Shown in pieces: positions 35,202-47,800 of a stretch of 64,000 nt of DNA (its first letter is position 1; each line of letters begins with the position of its first letter). The position numbers and the translations under genes are program-made. This DNA is from Pleodorina starrii (taxonomy: Eukaryota; Chlorophyta; Chlorophyceae; Chlamydomonadales; Volvocaceae): assembly GCA_030267565.1 (NCBI GenBank), contig BRXU01000015.1, positions 2,045,001 through 2,109,000 on the forward strand, given 5' to 3'. The notes under the pieces were generated by a model. The model saw nothing but the letters and a program-made list of their open reading frames with translations. It was not told the origin of the DNA and made no database searches.

Positions 35202-38200
35202 ATGAAGATGTTTCGTGCGTGCTTCGGCAAGGCATGTCTGCCCAAGGAGGACGCTGGTGGAGCGCGCTGCAAGCCAGCGGTCACATCAGCGTGCGACGTG
35301 GGAATCTGTCAGCCTAGCACACCGAAGCTGAGTACAACCGGCCAGGGCCCCTGTAACGCGCCTCCATTTACCACTGGAGATGGCCAGGGTTTAGCAGGTC
35401 CGGTATCCAGAGCCAGTGCGGCCGCTGACGGTGCATCCGGCCAGAAGACCCGCCTCAACGCGTCTCGGCTTCAAGAGATGGACGCTGATAACGTGATTAT
35501 TTGCGATGCTAAAAACATTATGGATGGTCTGCGGTTGCGGCAGCGTGAGCTCGGCCGCGGCACCTATGGCATTGTTGTCACAGGCAAGCCCTTTATGACT
35601 CATCGTTGTGCCCCCGTCTCACGACTTTTGAAGTCTTATTTAGCCCCTTTTCCGCGTAACGGTACTGCAGGGACGTATCGGGGCGTTACCTGCGCTGTAA
35701 AAGTCATGCTTTCGGCAGGGCTAGACCGAGCAGCGCTGCGAGAGCTGCTTCTTGGGCCCAGCCTGGTACATCCTAACATCGTCTCGGTAAGGCTCGTGTC
35801 TCGTTCGGGCCGCAGCCTTGGCGCTCGTCAAAAGACGGGACTGGCATCACATAGTTCGTCTCGCGCCCACCCTTGCCTCTTGCGAACTGTGCGCCATTCG
35901 CCATTTCGCCTCACACGCCGCACCTGACCAAATGCACAGAAATTGGGCCCAGAATTCAAAAAAGTTATCCTCGCGCGCGTCTGCTCCCTTTCCGCGCGCA
36001 GACCATCGCATCACGCGCGGCGCACCTCACTCACGAGTTTTTCGACCTTTTGGAGGGCGGCAGGTGGGAACCCCCGCCTGTGCCGCATTGATGACGCTGT
36101 CGGGAGTGGTGGTGGTGGCAGTGATGATACTGTGCTGCGAATGGGGGTTGCAGTGGTGACGGCAGTTGCGACGGCAGTGGTGGCGGCAGCGGACTTGCCT
36201 GGGATGGACGAGGAAGCGACCCCACTTGGCACACTGGGGTAGACCGGTCTCCTTCTGTGTAATGCACGCAGGGGGGCTTATTTGCGGTATTTGTTTGTGT
36301 CTACCTCTCGCTCGATGGGGGATCCGTGTCCGTTTCAGGCACTGTACACGCGGGCCTTCCGCGGCCCAGCAGGATATATTCCGTCCCTCGGGCTTTCGCT
36401 GACTGCAACGGACTCCCTTGCGTACCGCCGCCGCCACTGACTCTCCCCCCCTCCCTGCCCCCCGATCAACATTCTGCTGTTTGTCGCAGTGAGGGGGAGC
36501 GGGATCCCAGCCGACCTCGCGTGCTGGAGCCGCTGCCAATTCAATCAGGCAAGTCGGTTTGCGGCTGGGCATGGGAAGGTTTTACGCGTCACAAAACCGT
36601 CGTGCGCATTTGTCGTCGGTGAAAGCTGCCTCGGCGCCCCTCCGCTCTCCGCCCCAACGTCCTGCGTTCGGATTTTGTACCCATGCGCTCCTCGCCCCTC
36701 TTGGTGCCCTCGCAAAATACGCGTGTGCGCAATCGCTCTCCCGTCGAGGCCATCGTCTCTCGCTCCGTCTCCTGCCTCTGCCCCGCGCGATCCGCCGATC
36801 ACACAATCGACCCCACCCAACCCCCGATTCGGAAGCGGCCTTGGCCTCCGTCCGACCGACCCGCGGGTCCGTTGCAACCCCCGGTGTGCTGCCTCCCTCC
36901 CTCGAGCGCCGTTACCATCTGGATGTCGGTCTCCCGCGGAGGAGGGAGGGAGGTTGTTGGAGAGCGCTAGCCGCCCCAGAAGCCCTCAGTGCGGGGCCGT
37001 GTGGCGCCTGGCCCCACTTCGCTCGCTATGCGGTGCCTGGGGCCGCCCCCTTCCCCGATGTCCTCACGTGCCCACATCGCGTCCTCCGTCGCGCCCACAT
37101 ACATCAACTCGCGCCTGCGCCCCGTAGGCGACGGCTTCGGTGACCCCCAGGGCCTCAACGACGGCCTGGAGCCGCTGCTGGTGCTGCACCAGATCCTGCA
37201 CGCACTCGGGGTGAGTGCGGTTGCGCGCGCGAGTTCGATTCCCTCGCAGTGCAAGCAGAGGTCGCCGTACCGTGTGTGCCGTCAATACTCGGAAGCCCAG
37301 CTCTCTGCCACTCTGGACATGAGGATTGTTCAGTTCCAGACCAATCAACCGCCGTCGCCCCGGTCTGCACGCACGTCGCGCAGGCGGAGACGGGAAAGAT
37401 GGTCGTGATTGTCGTACAAGAGTACTGCGACAGCGGCACGCTTGACCACGCCATCCGCAAGAAGGTCTTTGAGCCCACCGCGATGTGGGGGCTGCGCCTG
37501 GCTCGCCGTACACTGCTGCGAACCGCCGGAGAAATTGCGCGCGGCCTGCTGCACCTGCACGACGCGGGTGTCATACACGGTGACCTCAAGGTACGACAGG
37601 TTACGAACACGACGGGTTGCGCCTTGGCCGGAGGGAAAGGGGTGGGACGTTGGGAGGCATAGAACGGGGGTGGGAGGCATTGGAGCCGAAGGTCAGCTCT
37701 GCGGTGCGGGGCGCGGTTGGACTGCGATGGGGTCGGGTGCAGCGGTGGGTTGATGACAGTGCCGTGTCTGGCGCTTGCGTGTCTGGCGAAGGTACTTGAG
37801 ATGCCGTACAGTACACAAGGGTGGCTGGCTCCCTCTGTGTGGCCCGCATTGCGCGGTCTGGGAGCTTGGTGCTGCTGGTGGTGGTGGTGGTGGTGGTGCT
37901 GCTGGTCCTCGCGCTTGCGCGCCGCACCTTGCTCTCACCCTGCTCGTCCTTCCTTTCCCGTATTCTCGTACAGCCCGCCAACATCCTCTTGAACAGCTCC
38001 AAGGAGGACCGCCGGGGATTCTCCGCCAAGGTAGGTACGACGGGGTACGGCGCCATGCGCGGCGTTGGGGCAGCAGTACGACGGCCATTGTTTGGGTGAC
38101 CGTTCATGTTGTTAAATTGCGCCGCCGGTTTTACTGATGGCGCTCTCCTAACGGAGTTTAAAATCCTCCACCGCATCCCCGGCCCCCCGCATCCATCTCC

Positions 38201-40457
38201 ATCTCCTCCCCCACATCCCCCCTTGCCCTTGCCCCCGCTTGTTCTGTCGCCTCCCAACACACCCACTCCGCCCCTGCCCCTGACTTGCACCCGCCCTGCC
38301 CCCCTGCTCTGCCTACCCCGGCCTGCCCCTGCCCCGGCCTGCCTGTCTGCCTGTCTGCCCCTGTCTGCCCCTGCTCGGCTCCTGCCCGACTGCCACCGCG
38401 TCATACCCGCCCTACCCCCATGCTCTGCACCTCACTGGCACTTCTTGCCCGGCATCACCCCTGCGATCTCGCCATCGCGGGGTACCCCTCATGCATGTGG
38501 GTACCTCGCGCAGCCGGTGCGGTGGGGAGCCAACACGTTGGCCCGCCCCCGGTCTGCATCCCCCTTGCATCCCCCCGTCTGGTTTCCCTCCTCCCGCCTC
38601 CCTAAGCCACTTCGCCAACGTCGTGTCGCCTCCCCTCTTGCGGTATTTCCCCCCTCCCATCCTGCCGTCCTTCTTCCCCCTTTGACCGCACCCATCCCCT
38701 ACCCCGCGATCCGCCCTTCTCCCATATCCCGTGATCCGTCCCTCTTGCATCCCGCCGCTGTCCCTTTGCCGTTCTCCTTGCCGTTTTCCCTTTGCCCTTT
38801 CTCCTTCGCCTTTCGCCGCCTGCTGTCGTACTTTTTGCCCTTCCGTATCCCTTTCTTCTCCACCCCGCTCGCCGACCTCGCCCTCTTTCGCGACGCGTCG
38901 CCGCCCCAGCTCGTTCGTGGGTTTCCGTGTGTTTTTGCTTTGCTTGCCTGCCTGTTCGCTCCTTGCCTCGCTAACATTGCCGCTCACCATTGCCGTTACT
39001 CACACCCTTTCCTTCCCTTCTTTCCGGCTCCTTTTCTCCTCTGAGCGCAGGTGAGTAAACCATCGTTCCTTTTGTGCTGTCCGGGCTGTGTGTCTGTGTT
39101 GGTCTCGTGCTGTCGTGTGCCAGTCCGTCAGGGGTTGGTCGGCGGCGACGCGGCCACGCGCTCGCTTTATTTCTGCCGGAGACAACAGGTAATCCTCAGG
39201 TAATATTTCAGGTAACTGCGTTGCGTTCCCCTCGCCCCGGGCCGTTCTTATTATCCCCGGCCCCACCTGAAAACCCGTCATCCCCGGTGCTGCCTCCCTC
39301 TGGCCTTGTGCGGATCCCCACAGCTGGCGGACTTCGGGTTGTCTCACGTGCTGCCTGAAGCCGCCACCAGCCTCATCACAAAGACGTGGGGAAGCATTGC
39401 TACATGGCGCCGGTGGGTTTTAGGGTTTTACTATGAAGAAGGTTTCGTTTTAGCTTTGGATTTAGGTTTTCTGAGGGCATCGGTGGGTCCTAGCCTATCC
39501 TGGGCCGCACAGTACTCTGGGAGGTTTCCCTTCATGCGCATCCCGGGGCCCCTCCTTTGTCTCCATGGGCCCGAGGGACCGCCGCCCCGGAACGGATCTC
39601 TGCAGGGCTCTGGTCGCCTGCTCGAGACTGACCTCGCTGCAGGGCGCTCGCTACATGGCATGAACCCCAGCCATTTCCTATTTAGGACCCCCCCGACCAG
39701 CTTTATCCCTACCCAGCCCATTCCGCGGACACTGGGGCTCTCCCTCTGACCCCTTTCCCCTTCCCTCGTCCCCCTCATCCCTCCTCCCTCATCCGCATCT
39801 ATCCGCTATCTGCCTTCAGGAGGCCTTCAGCGGCAAGGTCAGTCGGGCCACCGACGTGTGGGCGTTCGGAGTGGTGCTGTGGGAGCTGCTCACAGGCACC
39901 CGGCCGTACATGGGCATGGGACAAAGTGAGTCGGCGACCGGGGGGAGGGGCACGGGGGGCCGGGGGGCCCGTGTGGATGTGCAGTCGTACGGAAGGTGAC
40001 GTGACCTGTCATAATGGGAAGCCGGCATTCGGCTCTTGGTTTTGCAACAGTAATCTGCTTCCAACTGTAAAATGCTATCAAGGCTGGCTCTTCGCCTTCA
40101 CCATCTTCATCAACCTTTGTGGAATCCCTGACCACGGCTCGGGAACCCGCCCCAAACCCCGCCCCGAAACCCGCAGAAGAGGTCATCGAAGGTGTCAAGG
40201 ACAACACGCTGACGCTCTCCTGGCCAGACGCCGTGCCCATGTCCGCGCCCATCATTGCGCTGGGCCGCCGCTGCCTGAGCCACGAAGCAGACAAGCGCCC
40301 GACGTTTGTCGAAATCGTCGAAGAGCTCGTGGCCATCGAGCGCGCGATCCGGGCGGAGTTGCTCGGCGTGCCGGAGGCCGCCCCGCCAGCGGCGGAGGCG
40401 ACGGAGGCGACGGCGGGCGACGGCAGCGGCGCCATCACTGGGTTTGCGGAGCTGTGA
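35202..40457 (+). CDS. Protein kinase, tyrosine-kinase-like (TKL/Raf-like) group; apparent frameshift in exon 6
   Basis: Eight exons: 35202-35583, 35671-35786, 36980-37210, 37384-37590, 37974-38030, 39324-39412, 39820-39925, 40177-40457; about 489 aa if exon 6 is restored in frame. Kinase landmarks in order: Gly loop LGRGTYGIVVTG (about 116-128), CAVKVM with Lys138, ALRELLLGP helix C, HPNIVS, hinge VVQEYCDSGTL, catalytic HGDLKPANILL (308-318; HGD instead of HRD), LADFGL (332-337), MAP/E across intron 6, DVWAFGVVLWELLTGTRPY, and KRPTFVEIVEEL. The set is typical of TKL Ser/Thr kinases. Intron 1 is GC-AG. The start of exon 3 is the least certain point. Exon 6 is 89 nt although both flanking introns are phase 0, so one base is missing between TKTWGS and YMAP. 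The N-terminal 110 residues show no domain; the C-terminus is Ala/Glu-rich. Start could also be the ATG at 35208. Confidence 0.85.
38160..39050 (+). repeat. Polypyrimidine-rich low-complexity DNA inside kinase intron 5
   Basis: About 0.9 kb of strongly C/T-biased sequence on the plus strand, with CCTGCC and CTGTCTGC sub-repeats. It makes up most of the 1.3-kb intron at 38031-39323. Confidence 0.85.
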
Positions 40458-43400
40458 CGTGAGCGATAGGGCGACGGAGGTCTGGATGGGATATGTCGTA
40501 CAGCATGCCATACAATGCTGTATACAACATTAATGAAATTGCACGCGAAGTAGATGACCTGCGGAGCTTGGGTGCATGCTGCCAATGATGTGCGCAGCTC
40601 CGGTGCTCCCGCGGTCTTTTGAAAAATTCGTACAAAGTGAATGAGCCAAAGCTTTCAATGTCTGAGACCATTGTCTCTCGAAACTGCTCTTAACTGCAAT
40701 GGGTGGGTCCGGACAGGGCATGTGGGGGGCGGGGGCGGGTTCGTGGGTGATTGCATGGTGGCGTTGATGCACCTCTTGTGGGAGTGTGGGGACGGTGGCT
40801 CGCGGGGCCTCTTACGGGGGCGTTGAGGGCGGGGTGACTTTGGGGGGGGGGCGAGGTCCCTGGCGGCGGCAACTTACGAGATGCGACTGGGGCGTTGGGG
40901 TGTTCCCCGTGGCGGCTCCCCGCGGCGTCCAAAGTTGGCCCGCGGCGGCGGGCGCCGGGGTTGGGGTCTGTTGCATGCGGCCGCACCGCGCAGCCGTACG
41001 TGACGCGCGGCTCTAGTCGCACTCTGCCAGCTGCTATACGGTAGTTCCCGGATAATATGTTGATTAACAACTACGGTAATCGTATTTCTGCTCTTCGTTT
41101 TGGTCTTATCTGGGGAGCAGCCTAGGGCCAAATGGGTGCGACGTCGGCAGAGGACTTGACGGCAGGTGGAGCCTGCACGACTCCCTGCCTCCCTCACTCC
41201 TAGCGTGCGACTGAAGCGGTGGCATGTTTGACTGCAGTGGTGTGATGTGTTTTAACGGTGGGGGATCCGCGCGAGGTAGTCAGCGGACTGACTGACCTCT
41301 GCGGTGCGGTGGGTCCGCGCAGAGGTAGTCGGTCCGGGGGCCTCTATTCGAAGTACTGTATCGTATCGTTATCACATTTGGGATGGCGAGGCCGCGAAGT
41401 ACGACATGCCTGCGCCGTATTCGTAATCGATCTGCATGCCGTTGGGTATGGTCGTCGTACTTCATCTTGTTGGAAGTATGTACGACGCTTTGAACTGTGT
41501 GTTACTGGATAATCGTACGGCGCGTGTCAGTGGGGCCATCACGTGCAGTGTGCGTTGTGTTTACGGCTTCTGGGTTGCCTGCAGCACCGAGATGTCGCCC
41601 AGGGGGACCCCTCGCGGACCCTAAATTTTTTTGGGGTTTGGGGGATGGATTCAGACGCGCGAACGCTTGCGCCTGTGCATTGCGGTCGGCGTGGCTCGGC
41701 ATCTTCGCCGCTGCGTGTGATCCGGGTGGTTGGGTGGGTCGGTGGGTCACTGGGTTATCAATGGACCGGCGATGCCGCAAATTCGCTGCGCGAAGGGCGA
41801 GATGGGTTCTGTGGGAGGGTTGGGAATGTCGAAAGAAGAGCAGAAGGGCATGCGGGTCACCACGGTTTGGGGGGATGGGGGTTGCACTGTTACTAAGGCT
41901 TTGTACTGCGCTTTGCGTTTGTATTGCGAAAGGAAGAACGGCATTGGAGGGACGGCCGCTGCCAGCCTGCCCTGACTCGGCCCCAAGCAACCGGGTCGAA
42001 CTGCCCCAGTCCTGGCTTGCCGGCCAACATTTCGATGTTGGTTGCGGGCCGGCCTTGGGGGCGGATTATGAGGGGTGGCCGGGCTGGTCGTCTGTGTTGG
42101 GCTCGGGTCGTGCACTTACTTGATGGGCGAGCGAGGGGGCGTGAGCGAGCTGAGCTGCTGTGTGCTCGATGGTCAAGACGCAAGAGGGGGGGAGAGAGTA
42201 GTGTGGCTGCAACGAGGGAGGGCTTCCGGTCCGCCGCGAAAGGAGCGGCTGGGCAGGATTATACCTTATGTGTGTGTATGTGGTGGGTGGGGGCTGGGGG
42301 GTGTGTTCTTGCGGGGGCCTTCAGATGTGGACCGGGAGGGCAGGGGGGCGCGGGACGGCGCAATACACAACTGGGGCCTGAAGGCTGTGTCGGGTCTCCG
42401 AACCAGCTTCACTCGTGATGAGACAAGGTCCATGCATGGTTGCTGACTGTTGGTGATGTTGTGCCCCTAGCTCGACGCCCTCGAGGTTGGAGGGTTTCCC
42501 GCCGGGCGCCGCTGCAGGCGCGCAGCGGTCATCTGGTGACGGTGGCGGTGGGCTTGTGGTGGTTATGGAAGGGCGAAGCAGCATTTGTCCCGCTTGGGAT
42601 TCGCGGATTGCGTAAGCTCGCATATATGTATGCATACTTAGTACTACTGGCCCGCTGAAGGGCGTTGAACCCACCCGCTGTGCGATTCATTGTAAAGCAA
42701 TTCATTGGTGCAGCCCTCCTGTCGGTCTGCCCAGGGCGTAGCCCACATTCATGCGTGCGGCACCCGGCGATCGACACGGCACGGCGGCTTCTCTCATCGA
42801 CCAAGGCCGGCTGTATCCTGTATGTCGTTATGGACCGCGGCGCACAGCCGTCCTGTCTCGAGAATGAGTTTGGGCGCCACGCCTCTGGTGCAAGCTGTCC
42901 GTCTCTCTAAACCCAAGCATTCCAATCTGGCCGCGGCACTCCGCAATCGCCGGTTGGACGGGAGGGAGGGCTGGGCCCACCCAACGCAAGCCTGACCTGT
43001 CGTGCGTCGTACGACGAGGTTCGCGACATCCTGGAAGCGAGGCCGTCACGCCTTGCAGCCTCTGCAGCTCTCGTTGGCGACTGCTGTGGGGTGGGTTTGA
43101 CGGCGAACAGCATGCTAGTTGATGTGGGTTGTATGCGGGGGAGGCTTGAGAGCAGGGAGCAGCTGCATTACCGTAAAAGCGCATGCGGGTGGATGCGGGC
43201 GCACGCAACGGAGAGGCAGCGCTGAATCCGGCGTCCTTGTCGAACGAGGAAGGTTAAGGACGGAACCGAAGGAAGGCTGCGGTCATTCATTACAGAGGAG
43301 CTGCAAAACAGCTCCGAAGGGAGGTTGTGGTGGGGGTTGTGAGGTAACCGGGGCGAACAGGGCAAACGCAGCAAGCGACAAGTACAAGCCACCGGTGCTT

Positions 43401-44885
43401 GGCTTCCAAGCAAAATCTTGCGGGTGCATCGACGACGGCTGCGGCCCCCGGGTGGAGTCCGAATGCAGTTCCGCGGAGGAGAGCGCTTCGGGGTGACCCA
43501 TGCATCTACCGTATCTACAGGACCACGGCTGACCGCCCGGGCTCAAGCCGACAATACGCGATTCCGGTCAGTTAGCTTGACGAGACTTTCCCAGAGAGAC
43601 GTATACACAAGACACAAGTCCAGGCTTTGGCGCGCGAGGGTGCGCGCTGTGAGCCTCTCAATGCGCCGAAGAGGGCCAATGCTTTGTGGCAAAGCCGCCA
43701 CGTAGGCGCTTTTGCGGTAAAGCAGATCCCTCGAGCAGACATGAATCGGTCTGGCGTGGCACCACCACAGCTTCGGGTGACTTCGAGATGGCAATGCGCC
43801 TCAGCTCGCGCTGTTGCGTGCGGAGCGCTAAGCAACGCTCCGCGTCATCTGGGACCGGCCGCAGAACAAAACCCAACCGAACTAACGGTCGGCCGCCCGC
43901 CCGACCGCGGCCAGCCTCGAGACCTCCCACCGCAGGGAACGAGGGCGTAACCGAACCAGCAGCTTCTCCGCGCAATATCACAGACTACGAAGGACGAACT
44001 GGTGGAGGTTTGTGATTCAGAGGTGCTGGAACGAACGGGTCGGATTGTCGCACAGGCTGTGCCTCGACTCCTTACCTCGTCTCGTCAACGCGCGCCGCAC
44101 GCTGTACAAATACTAGGGCTTGTCTTACCGAAAGTCAAATGAGTTTCTCCCTCATTTTAGCGCCGTCTACGACAAGTCATTGTGGATTTCGCACTCCATC
44201 GGGGGCCGAATACTGACCGCAGCAGCAGGCGCCGCCACAGCAGCTTCCCCAGTCACGAACATCCGCTCGGCTCGTTTGACTCCCCGGCCCGGCCGGCCGC
44301 GTCCCGGTCAAGCCGTTGACTACTGTTGATTACTGTCCTCTGTGTCAGTGCCACATTCAGGTAGGGGTAAGAGGGGCCGCCGGGAGTCTGCATAGCCCAA
44401 CCACGGCTGTGGGCCGTGTACATCCCCCCATAATGCCGTTGAGGCAGTAGCGGTTGTTACACGTGGCCTCCAGTGCCCTGGAAGGGTCTTGTGGAGGCTA
44501 GGCCCCGCCCTGAATGGATGAATGAATGAATGAATATAGATGCGACCACTACATGTATTTACGCACGCATGGCCATTTCTTACTCTGCCTCACCGCTGTG
44601 ACGCCAACAAATGTCAGTTGCCACAAACTGCCTGACCCGCCAACCGTTGTGAACCACCATCTGTCTCGTAACGTGTCGTGTACGACTGGCGCTTTGGAGC
44701 GGCGATATACCAATGCGTCCCTTCCTGAGATTCCGATCACTGACAGCTCTCCCTCGCTTATTTTCGCCCTCTTTTCTGCCGTACGCTTCTGCCGCCGTGT
44801 AATTATTCTCTTGCAGCTGCTGCCGCACCTGATGGACGGTTGAGCAGCCGACGGCTCACCGCTGATAGCCAGGAAGAGTACCGTT
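40458..44885. other. Intergenic: kinase 3' side and AP2 gene promoter side
   Basis: No supported gene. The sequence is GC- and G-rich around 40700-40990. A GAAT/TGAA tetranucleotide run lies at about 44514-44535. The last 200 nt before the AP2 start should hold its 5' UTR; no clear leader intron was identified. Confidence 0.45.
44514..44535. repeat. TGAA tetranucleotide run
   Basis: Several near-perfect TGAA units about 350 nt before the AP2 gene start. Confidence 0.85.
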
Positions 44886-47800
44886 ATGGCCACGCAACAG
44901 TCCAACGAACCTAATATCACAGGGCATCCCATGTACAGAACGGCTTCCATGGAGCTTCAGCCCATCGACCAGTTTGCCGCCACCACCACCACCACCACCA
45001 CCGTCGACGTCGACGTCGACGTCGATGTCGATGTCGACACGATGAGGGAGCGACAGGACGACGTCCATGGCAGTGCCGTACAGCATCGTACTAGCGCGGG
45101 TGAACAGCGCCACGAGGCGCCTGCCGTACAGGCTCCGCTGCCATCGCAGTCACCGCCGTCATCGCCACGTCAGCCGCCCGCCGAATCCGCCGCCGCCGCC
45201 GCCATGGACGCATCTCCGGCACCCGGGGGCTTCCACCACCACCACCACCACCACAACCCCCACCACCCTCACCACCCCCACCACCCCCACCACCTCCGCA
45301 CCAGCAGCACGGCCCCGCAGCATCCGCCTCCTCCGCCCTTCCATACCGCCTCCGCCCACCCGGGGGGCTCTTCGGTGGCACCACCGGACGACGGAGAGCC
45401 CCGGTCCAACCACACGCGCCGCGCCGCCCTCCCGCATGTGCCGTACCAGGCTTCGTACGGTGTGCCCGCCGCTGCCTCCACCGCCGCCTCCGCTGAGGGC
45501 GCAATGCCGCCGTCCTTCGGCCCCAACCCCGGGGCCGTGTCGCACCCAGGCAACCACATGGCCCCGCCGCCGATGACGCCGCACCCCAGGACGATGATGC
45601 CACCGCCGCAACAGCCACCGCCTATGCCCACCAATGTTGGATATGGGCCCCAAGGCGTATACCCACCGAGCCAGGGGCCACAACCGCAGCAGGGCTACAG
45701 GTACAACTACCAAAACCACCACTACAACCACCCCAACTACCAGCACCCGCAGGGCGCCAACCCGCCCCACGCCCCCGCCCACGTGCACGGCGGCCCCGCG
45801 GTGCAGCGCCAGGCTCCGTACGACACCTTCATGCACGATTCCTCCACCGTCGGCGATGCCGGGGATCACCGAGGCTGGGCGGGGTCCGCCGCTTCAGACG
45901 CGGATGGGAGGGCCGCTGGCGGAATGGGCAGCAGCGGCGGGGGCGGCGGCGGCGCCGGCCGCATGGGCAGCGGCGGCGGCGCCGCCGCTGGGCCCGCCGG
46001 TGGCTCGGGGCAGGAGTACGGCAATCAGGGCCAGCGTGGCGGCGGCGGCGAGTACCCTGGCGGCGGACCCAACCCGGGTATTGGAGCAGGGTTTTATGAG
46101 GCCGGGGATGTGGGCGGCGGCGGCCCGGCACAACAACGCTGCCAACCCCCTCGCCCTGCAACGCCCTGGGATACGGCGGCAGCGGCGCCGCCGCCGCCGC
46201 CGCCCCACGGCGGCCTGTACAACAGGCAGTGGGGATCTCAACCAGCGCCCGCTGATGAGAATGTCGAGTACGGCAGTGGCGGGGGAGGCAGCGGCGGCCA
46301 TCCGCCGTACGGTCACCCCATGTACGGCCAATCTAATCCGTCATCCATGCAGATGCAGATGCAGATGCAGAGGCCGCCGCCGCCGTTGCCGCCGCCGCAG
46401 CAGTACGAGCACCCGCACGAGCGATACCCACAGCAGCAGCAGCAGCCGTACGGCGCTCCGTATGGCTCGCCTCCGCCCCAGCAGCACATCGCGGCCTATA
46501 ACGGCTTCCCCGAGATGCGCAACCACTCCAACCACCAACAGCAGTACTACAACCACCACCAGCCTCGGGCTCACGGATGGGCACCGGCAGCCCCCCGGAA
46601 CCCAGCCCCCCAGCCCCAGGTCGGCAACGCAGGTGACCTGTACGACATGTACGGCGGTGCTAACATCAACCACCACAACCACCACGCCGGCGGTGGCGGC
46701 GGCGCAGCCGGCCCTAGCACGGGAGCGGGAGCGATGTTTGCTCGGCAACACTCCGGTGAGGTGCTGGCGGCATCGTCGCGCGGGCGCCACATCGGATTCG
46801 CGGCGCCGACGGCGGCGGGAGCGGTTCAGCCGGTGCCTCAGCTCCGGCCCAGGTTCATTCCACCGGCCCAGGGGCCTCCCGAGCGGCAGGCCAGCGCGCT
46901 AAGCGACTGCAGCGTTACTCTGCAGCACGGCCTGCCGTACAACGGTTATGGTGCTGGCGGTAGCGGCGCTGGCGGCGGCGGCGGCGGCGGTGGCGGCTCG
47001 GGCAGGTACGACATGCACAGCGACGGCACCGACGACTTGCCGCTGTCGTACCTCCAGAGAGGAGGTTCCACCGCTGCCGCAGCGGCGGCGGCGGCCTTCG
47101 GCTGCGCCGGCCTGCAGCACCCGCCGCCAGCCTACCCCACCGCCGCCGCCGCCGCCGGCCCGGGGGCACCGGCGCTTGTGCGCGGGGCCTCCGCACCGGC
47201 GGGTCTGGGCTCTCCCGGCTTCGGCGGCGGCGGCGGCAATATGGGCCAGGGGCTCGGCGGCGGCGGCGGCGATGTGGTGGTTCCGGAGCGGGCAGCCAAG
47301 CTGGTGCGTAAGGGCAAAGGCAAGCCGCGTCGCGGTGAGGGAGTGGAGGTGACGGCGGTCGCGGAGGCGGAGGATCCGCTGCCGCCGGCGGCGCCGGCGC
47401 CGGTGGCGCCGGGGGCTTCGCGGCGGCGGCTTCCGCTGCGCAGCGCCGCTATTGCTGCGATGGCGGCGCTTGAGCTCACATCCTCGCGGCCGAAGCGGAC
47501 TCGGTCCGTCAGTGGCTCCAACGGCGGCAGCGGAGACGAGGACGGCCGTCGCCGCCGCGGCCGCGGCGCTGCCGACGGCGATGCGGAGTACGACGAGGCA
47601 GAGAGCACTGAGGAGGACAAGCAGCACTCGTCGCAGTTCCGGGGAGTCACCCGGCACAAGCGCAGCGGCAGGTAATGGGGACGGAACGGTGTATCCCATG
47701 CTCCCCTGGTCCTGGGCTCGACTGCACCTTCTAGATAAATAATAAACCAGCACCGCCCATACACCCACCGTCTGCATACCCGACCTCAGCAGCGCAGCCC

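Noticed and set aside
37226..37246. tRNA T-arm-like sequence (GAGTTCGATTCCCTC)
   Set aside because: It lies in a kinase intron, the stem does not pair properly and no other tRNA arms are found.
38106..39044. 312-codon frame in the kinase intron
   Set aside because: Pro/Leu/Ser-rich translation of a polypyrimidine tract between exons that join in phase.
39417..39430. TTTTAGGG followed by TTTTA, like the Chlamydomonas telomere unit
   Set aside because: Only about one and a half units inside a kinase intron; expected by chance.
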